36,397 nt of DNA from JAXJQF01 sp036311285. Its GTDB lineage: Bacteria; Pseudomonadota; Gammaproteobacteria; Enterobacterales; Succinivibrionaceae. The DNA is taken from NCBI GenBank assembly GCA_036311285.1, contig JAXJQF010000062.1:1-36397 (forward strand). Direction: 5' to 3'. Shown piece by piece: positions 31,752 through 36,397 of this stretch. The notes below the pieces were generated by a model that did no database searches, was not told the origin of the DNA, and saw only the letters and a list, made by a program, of their open reading frames with translations. Made by a program: the position numbers and the translations under genes. How positions within the stretch are numbered: the stretch's first letter is position 1; each line of letters begins with the position of its first letter.

Positions 31752-34142
31752 TTATTCTCTTAATAATGCATTGAAGTCATTCTTTAAACCTTCAATAATA
31801 CTATTAGAAACATTTGTTATATCTGTATCTTCTAGTGTTCTTTCAGTAGTTTGTAGGATAATACTAAATGCTAAGCTCTTCTTTCCTTCGCCTAAATCAG
31901 CACCTACGAATACATCAAATACATTTGCATCAACTACTAATTGACCGCCATGCTTCTTAACAGCTGAAATAATATCAGAAGATTGAACATTGTTATCCAC
32001 AACAATAGCGAAATCTCTCTTGATTGATGGATACTTTGAAACCTCTGCATATGATGGAATAACTTTAGTTTGTAATGCACTTAACTTTAATTCAAACAAG
32101 AAAGCACTGCGCTTTAAGCCTAACTTCTTCTCAATTGATGGATGGATTAATCCAGCATAACCAACTACTTCACCATCCTTCTTTATTTGAGCACTAATTC
32201 CAGGATGTAAAGCTGGTATATCACATCTTTCAAATGTGAAAGATTCTAAATTATCAGTAGCAGCAAGTAATGCTTCTACATCCCCCTTCAGGTCATAGAA
32301 ATCATATGCTCTAGCCTTTCCATACCACTTTGATTCAGAATCAAAACCGTAAATCACACCACCAATCATTTCTTGTTGAAGAATACCATTTTCAGCATTT
32401 TCATCAGGAATGAATACTAAACCTGATTCAAATAACTTTAAGCTTGTTACTTGTCTATTAACGTTATAAACAACAGCATTGATTAAACCTGTCCATAATG
32501 TAGTTCTCATTGTAGACATATCAGCTGAAATTGGAGATGGTAACTCTATAGCCTTTACATTAGGATTAATAACATTTAAGTTCTTTGGATCAACAAAGCT
32601 ATATGTAACAACTTCATGATAACCATGGTTAGCTAAAATTGTCTTTAATGCATATGTTGAAACCTTTGCTTCTTCTTGCTTAACCATTCTTAACGGAGCA
32701 ACAGGGTCTGAGTTAGGTATATTGTTATAACCATAAATACGAGCAATTTCTTCACAGATATCAACTGGAATTGCAATATCATATCTCCAAGATGGACTAG
32801 TAACCTTAATTAGAGAATCGTTAATAACTTGAGGATTTAAACCTAAGCGCTCTAAAATATCGATAACTATATCTTTTTCGATTTCGATACCAATTACTTC
32901 TTTAACTAAACCTAAATCAAAATCAATTTCGTTTCTTGAAGGTAAATCAGCCTCTGATACAACTTCATTTAAAGGACCTGCTTCACCACCACAAATATCT
33001 AAAATAAACTTTGTAGCTCTTTCAATAGCATCACGAGCAATAGTATAATCAACACCTCTTTCAAAACGATGAGAAGCATCTGTTGATAAACCATAGCTAC
33101 GAGCTCTATTCTTAATTGCTGATGGAGAGAAGAATGCGGATTCTAATACAATATTCTTAGTATTTTCATTAACACCTGAGTTCTTTCCACCAAAGATACC
33201 AGCTAAAGCAACTGCACCATTTGCGTCTGCAATTACTAAAGTATCTTCTGTTAATGTAACTTCTTCTCCGCTTAATAAAACAAGCTTTTCATCTTTCTTA
33301 GCAAGTCTAACGATAATCTTCTCAGCTAAACAATCCTTATCAAAAGCATGCATTGGTTGACCCAACTCAAGCATTACATAATTAGTTACGTCAACAATTG
33401 CATCGATTGAACGAATACCTGCACGACGAAGCTTTTCCTGCATCCAAATAGGACTCTTTTTAGTAATATCTAAATTCTTTATTACTCTTGATATATATCT
33501 TGGACAAGCCTTAGGAGCCTCAACTACTACTTCAATCTTATCTTCAATAGAAGCGTCAACAGCATCTATTACAGGGTAAGCAACATCAGTCTTAGTTAAC
33601 ACCCCAAATTCTCTTGCTAAACCTCTGATACTTAAACAATCAGCTCTGTTTGCAGTTAAATCCACTTCAATAGCGTTATCATTTAAACTTAAATAATCAT
33701 GAAGGTCCATTCCAACAGGAGCATCAGCTGGTAATTCAATGATGCCATTGCTTTCTTCACATAAACCTAATTCTTTAAATGAACAAAGCATACCATTTGA
33801 AGGAACACCTCTTAACTTACATGGTTTGATCTTAAAATCACCTGGTAATACAGCACCAACAGTTGCACAAGCTACCTTTAAGCCTTGACGACAATTTGGA
33901 GCACCACAAACGATATCTAAAACTTCATCATCGCCAACCTTTACAGTTGTTACATGTAAATGGTCAGAATCTGGATGGTCAACACATGTTAATACTTCAC
34001 CCACCACTACCTTGGAAAAACTACCACAAACAGGATCAACGGAATCAACTTCTAAACCTGCCATTGTAATAATATCTGACACTTCGTCTGCTGTCATATT
34101 GTTAGATACTAATTCATCTAACCATAATTTATTAAATCTCAT
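31752..34142 (-). CDS. pheT: Phenylalanyl-tRNA synthetase beta subunit
   Basis: PheT is the beta subunit of the heterotetrameric PheRS that charges tRNA-Phe. The 796 residues equal the usual bacterial length. The N-terminal tRNA-binding (EMAP/OB) domain includes HPDSDHLHVTTVKVG and IVCGAPNCRQG. B3/B4 editing and B5 domains follow, with RYISRVI, DVTNYVMLELGQPMHAFD and SFRFERGVD-like RFERGVD. The C-terminal ferredoxin-fold anticodon-binding domain (about 700-796) begins at SKYPSIKRDFAIVVD. Its start is 12 bp after the pheS stop. Confidence 0.98.
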   Translation of the reverse strand: MRFNKLWLDELVSNNMTADEVSDIITMAGLEVDSVDPVCGSFSKVVVGEVLTCVDHPDSDHLHVTTVKVGDDEVLDIVCGAPNCRQGLKVACATVGAVLPGDFKIKPCKLRGVPSNGMLCSFKELGLCEESNGIIELPADAPVGMDLHDYLSLNDNAIEVDLTANRADCLSIRGLAREFGVLTKTDVAYPVIDAVDASIEDKIEVVVEAPKACPRYISRVIKNLDITKKSPIWMQEKLRRAGIRSIDAIVDVTNYVMLELGQPMHAFDKDCLAEKIIVRLAKKDEKLVLLSGEEVTLTEDTLVIADANGAVALAGIFGGKNSGVNENTKNIVLESAFFSPSAIKNRARSYGLSTDASHRFERGVDYTIARDAIERATKFILDICGGEAGPLNEVVSEADLPSRNEIDFDLGLVKEVIGIEIEKDIVIDILERLGLNPQVINDSLIKVTSPSWRYDIAIPVDICEEIARIYGYNNIPNSDPVAPLRMVKQEEAKVSTYALKTILANHGYHEVVTYSFVDPKNLNVINPNVKAIELPSPISADMSTMRTTLWTGLINAVVYNVNRQVTSLKLFESGLVFIPDENAENGILQQEMIGGVIYGFDSESKWYGKARAYDFYDLKGDVEALLAATDNLESFTFERCDIPALHPGISAQIKKDGEVVGYAGLIHPSIEKKLGLKRSAFLFELKLSALQTKVIPSYAEVSKYPSIKRDFAIVVDNNVQSSDIISAVKKHGGQLVVDANVFDVFVGADLGEGKKSLAFSIILQTTERTLEDTDITNVSNSIIEGLKNDFNALLRE

Positions 34143-34154
34143 CTAACTATCTCC

Positions 34155-35141
34155 TTACTTACCAAATTGCTTTAAAAATCTAAGATCATTTTCAAAGAAT
34201 GCTCTTAAATCGTTTACACCATAACGAAGCATTGTAAGTCTTTCAACACCTAAGCCGAATGCAAAACCACGGTACTTAGTTGGATCAACACCTACGTTTT
34301 CTAAAACCTTAGGGTTAACCATACCACAGCCTAATACTTCTAACCATTTACCGTTCTTACCCATTACGTCAACTTCTGCAGAAGGTTCTGTAAACGGGAA
34401 GAATGATGGACGGAAACGTACCTGCAATTCTTCTTCAAAGAAGTTAGTTAAGAAATTATGTAAAATGCCCTTTAATTCAGTAAATGAACTATGTTCATCA
34501 ATTAATAAACCTTCAACCTGATGGAACATAGGAGTATGAGTCATATCATAATCTGGACGATAAACTCTACCTGGAACGATAATTCTTAAAGGAGGCTTTT
34601 GAGTCTCCATAGCTCTGATTTGAACACCAGATGTTTGAGTTCTTAATAATAAATTACTGTTAAAGTAAAATGTATCATGTTCTGAACGAGCAGGATGATC
34701 CGGTTCAATACATAAAGCATCAAAATTATGGAAACAATCTTCAATTTCTGGACCTTGAGCAACGCTAAATCCTAAAGCACCAAAGATTTCTTCAATTCTC
34801 TTAATCGTTCTTGTACAAGGGTGTAAAGAACCTTCTTCAATCTTACGACCTGGTAAAGTTACATCTACAGCTTCAGCTTCTAATCTAGCTTTTAAAGCTG
34901 CTTGTTGCATAGCGTCACGCTTAGCATTTAAAGCATCTAAAACTTTTGTTTTAGCTTCGTTGATAATAGCACCTTGCTTAGGTCTTTCTTCTGCACTTAA
35001 CTTACCTAAACCTTTCATTAACTCAGTAAAATACCCCTTCTTTCCTAGATATTCTACACGCATATTTTCTAATGCTGTTTCATCAGTAATTTGAGCTACT
35101 TGAGCTAGCGCCTTTTGCACAACTTCTGCTAAATTTTCCAT
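34155..35141 (-). CDS. pheS: Phenylalanyl-tRNA synthetase alpha subunit
   Basis: PheS carries the catalytic class II aminoacylation site of PheRS. Motif 2 (PGRVYRPDYDMTHTPMFHQV) and motif 3 (FAFGLGVERLTMLRYG) are intact, and the N-terminal coiled coil is present. I start it at the ATG at 35141, giving 328 residues that align from MENLAEVVQ with E. coli MSHLAELV. It has GAGGA at 35146-35150, 4 bases before the ATG. Upstream in-frame ATGs (35168, 35162) would add nine residues with no better signal. A hairpin leader precedes it. infC, rpmI and rplT are not upstream, and ihfA does not follow. Confidence 0.96.
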   Translation of the reverse strand: MENLAEVVQKALAQVAQITDETALENMRVEYLGKKGYFTELMKGLGKLSAEERPKQGAIINEAKTKVLDALNAKRDAMQQAALKARLEAEAVDVTLPGRKIEEGSLHPCTRTIKRIEEIFGALGFSVAQGPEIEDCFHNFDALCIEPDHPARSEHDTFYFNSNLLLRTQTSGVQIRAMETQKPPLRIIVPGRVYRPDYDMTHTPMFHQVEGLLIDEHSSFTELKGILHNFLTNFFEEELQVRFRPSFFPFTEPSAEVDVMGKNGKWLEVLGCGMVNPKVLENVGVDPTKYRGFAFGLGVERLTMLRYGVNDLRAFFENDLRFLKQFGK

Positions 35142-35188
35142 ATATTCCTCATTTTGCTTCATAATCATATTTGCTTAATACGATGCAT

Positions 35189-35229
35189 AAATACAATTGA
35201 ATAAAAGCTCAACTTATTCAATTGTATTT
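35189..35229 (-). promoter_or_regulatory. Hairpin in the pheST leader, possible attenuator
   Basis: A perfect 14-bp stem AAATACAATTGAAT / ATTCAATTGTATTT with a 13-base loop lies 48 bp before the pheS start codon, within a leader that seems to begin near 35321 (TATAAT at 35328-35333). On the minus strand only TTTATG follows, so it is a weak terminator as it stands. Confidence 0.45.
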
Positions 35230-35235
35230 ACATCA

Positions 35236-35304
35236 CTAAAATGTCATAAAAACATTAACTTTTCTATTAAATGCAAATAAATTAGAAGACATTAAGTCAT
35301 TCAT
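35236..35304 (-). CDS. Possible Phe-containing leader peptide of pheST
   Basis: A 22-codon frame just before the leader hairpin encodes MNDLMSSNLFAFNRKVNVFM plus TF, with four Phe codons. It ends 7 bases before the hairpin. E. coli pheST is controlled by a Phe-rich leader peptide (PheM). A ribosome binding site is lacking, and TTT codons are common by chance in such AT-rich DNA, so confidence is low. Confidence 0.25.
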   Translation of the reverse strand: MNDLMSSNLFAFNRKVNVFMTF

Positions 35305-35333
35305 AAATCAAAAATAAAATTATGTGAATTATA

Positions 35334-35617
35334 CTTGCTTTTTTACCTTAAAACAAATAAATGTAATAGTTTAAATTTATTTTTTCAATATGACAAAAAT
35401 AGATAATTTTAAAGAAATTATGGGGATTGCTAAAAAATTGTGGGATTGAGATGAAAACACCAAAAGGAAATAATTAACTCAAGTTTCCCACTTGAAAATT
35501 TAACTTAAATCCAATTCCTATACGAGGTTGATGCTCTTTTTTTTACAAACTCATGTTGATATTTACAACAAATGAATTTAAAGTAATTGATGTTTTTGAA
35601 AACCGGAGGAAAAACAC
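35334..35617. other. Gene-free region between pheST and the Sel1 gene
   Basis: AT-rich divergent region. It has a small hairpin TCAAG-TTTCCCA-CTTGA near 35493 and a run of eight T near 35540. A nine-codon frame starting at 35419 (MGIAKKLWD) has no support. No defined promoter could be assigned for the Sel1 gene. Confidence 0.3.
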
Positions 35618-36397
35618 ATGAAATTCATTAAATCCGTCCTTCCTTTATTTTTAGCGTTGGGGTTTTTAGCGTTGGGAACTATTGCATATGGAAGTAACAA
35701 GGTTTATTCATTTTACGAAGAAGGCTGCAACCTGAACGATGGTGGCAAGTGCTTCATTTTAGGTTCTTTTTACGAAGGACAGGACTATAGCAAGGCTAAT
35801 ACATATTACGGAAAAGCTTGTAACCTGAACGATGGTCGCGGGTGCTTCAATTTAGGTCTTTTATACTATAATGGCAAAGGTGTAAGACAGGACTATAGCA
35901 AGGCTAATTCATATTTCGAAAAAGCCTGCAACCTGAACGATGATGCCGGGTGCAACAATTTAGGTCTTTTATACGCTGAAGGCAGAGGTGTAAGACAGGA
36001 CTATAGCAAGGCTAATTCATATTTCGAAAAAGCCTGCAACCTGAACTATGATGGCGGGTGCTTCAATTTAGGTCATTCATACTATAATGGCGAAGGTGTA
36101 AGACAGAACTATAGTAAGGCTAATTCATATTACGAAAAAGCCTGTAACCTGAACAATGGTGGCGGGTGCTTCAATTTAGGTCTTTTTTACGCTGAAGGCA
36201 GAGGGGTAAGACAGGACTATAGCAAGGCTAATTCATATCTCGAAAAAGCCTGCAACCTGAACGATGGTGGTGGGTGCTCCAATTTAGGTTTTTTATACTC
36301 TCATGGCAAAGGTGTAAGACAGGACTATAGTAAGGCTAATTCATATTACGAAAAAGCCTGCAACCTGAACTATGGTGGCGGGTGCTCCAATTTAGGA
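35618..36397 (+). CDS. Secreted Cys-rich Sel1-repeat protein (HcpA-like), 3'-truncated by the window edge
   Basis: From the ATG at 35618, with GGAGGA 7 bases upstream, 260 codons stay open to the window end. A Sec signal peptide (Lys2, Lys5, hydrophobic 7-24) precedes at least six Sel1-like repeats and part of a seventh, starting at Cys37. The unit is 36 residues: CNLNDGGGCFNLGLLYAEG, then RGVRQDYSKANSYFEKA. Each repeat has two Cys eight positions apart, the disulfide pattern of Helicobacter Hcp proteins, giving an alpha/alpha solenoid in the periplasm or outside. Such solenoids mediate protein-protein contacts; some Hcp proteins bind penicillin or engage the host. The first repeat is five residues shorter. 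Codons CTG, GGC, GGG and TGC are frequent, unlike the rest of the window. Confidence 0.88.
   Translation, partial: MKFIKSVLPLFLALGFLALGTIAYGSNKVYSFYEEGCNLNDGGKCFILGSFYEGQDYSKANTYYGKACNLNDGRGCFNLGLLYYNGKGVRQDYSKANSYFEKACNLNDDAGCNNLGLLYAEGRGVRQDYSKANSYFEKACNLNYDGGCFNLGHSYYNGEGVRQNYSKANSYYEKACNLNNGGGCFNLGLFYAEGRGVRQDYSKANSYLEKACNLNDGGGCSNLGFLYSHGKGVRQDYSKANSYYEKACNLNYGGGCSNLG
35726..36397 (+). repeat. 108-bp tandem repeats in the Sel1 gene
   Basis: Units start at 35726, 35819, 35927, 36035, 36143, 36251 and 36359. After a first unit of 93 bp, every unit is exactly 108 bp. They are nearly identical at DNA level over segments such as GACTATAGCAAGGCTAATTC, which points to recent duplication or gene conversion. 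Confidence 0.95.

Overview
The window is an AT-rich (roughly one third GC by eye) chromosomal segment of a motile, Gram-negative gammaproteobacterium. The signs are the gene order fliK-fliL-M-N-O-P-Q-R, LPS genes lpxK and kdsB, a DUF413/MaoP-type protein, fnr beside uspE, ttcA, ygiQ, a class I aroA and a bifunctional-length argA. A sigma-54-type promoter before fliK fits polar flagellates such as Vibrio or Aeromonas relatives. Together with the low GC this makes a host-associated anaerobe of the Succinivibrionaceae type plausible, but that placement is inference.

Layout: a truncated D-2-hydroxyacid dehydrogenase (minus) and a divergent patatin-like lipoprotein (plus). Next, on the minus strand, a membrane-anchored repeat/coiled-coil protein and the flagellar export/switch operon fliK to fliR (10.9 to 3.75 kb). 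Then yciI-like (plus), followed by aroA, a chemoreceptor, a lipoprotein, an EamA transporter and ygiQ (all minus). A 1.2 kb gene-free stretch precedes argA and maoP (minus), and a 1.3 kb gene-free stretch precedes lysC (plus), which has a lysine riboswitch. After that come yccA-like, kdsB and lpxK (minus), fnr and uspE (plus), then ttcA, a DUF5710 protein, pheT and pheS (minus). A truncated Sel1-repeat secreted protein (plus) runs off the right end.

The most interesting part is the pair of long gene-free stretches flanking argA-maoP (19.2-20.4 kb and 22.3-23.6 kb). They hold at least three and perhaps four small structured RNAs. One (19332-19428, minus) is a string of AGGA motifs in hairpin loops ending in a terminator whose loop is also AGGA, the design of CsrB/RsmX-type RNAs that titrate CsrA. 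A second (22670-22800, plus) has two AGGAT-loop hairpins, and a third (about 19662-19872, minus) has one AGGA-loop hairpin plus GcvB-like features. The second and third both carry a 15-bp palindrome CTTACA-N3-TGTAAG centred about 190 bp upstream of the predicted start, which suggests a shared upstream activator. These RNA calls come from sequence and hand-folded structure only. CsrA itself is not in the window, but flagellar and chemotaxis genes, classic Csr targets in other bacteria, are.
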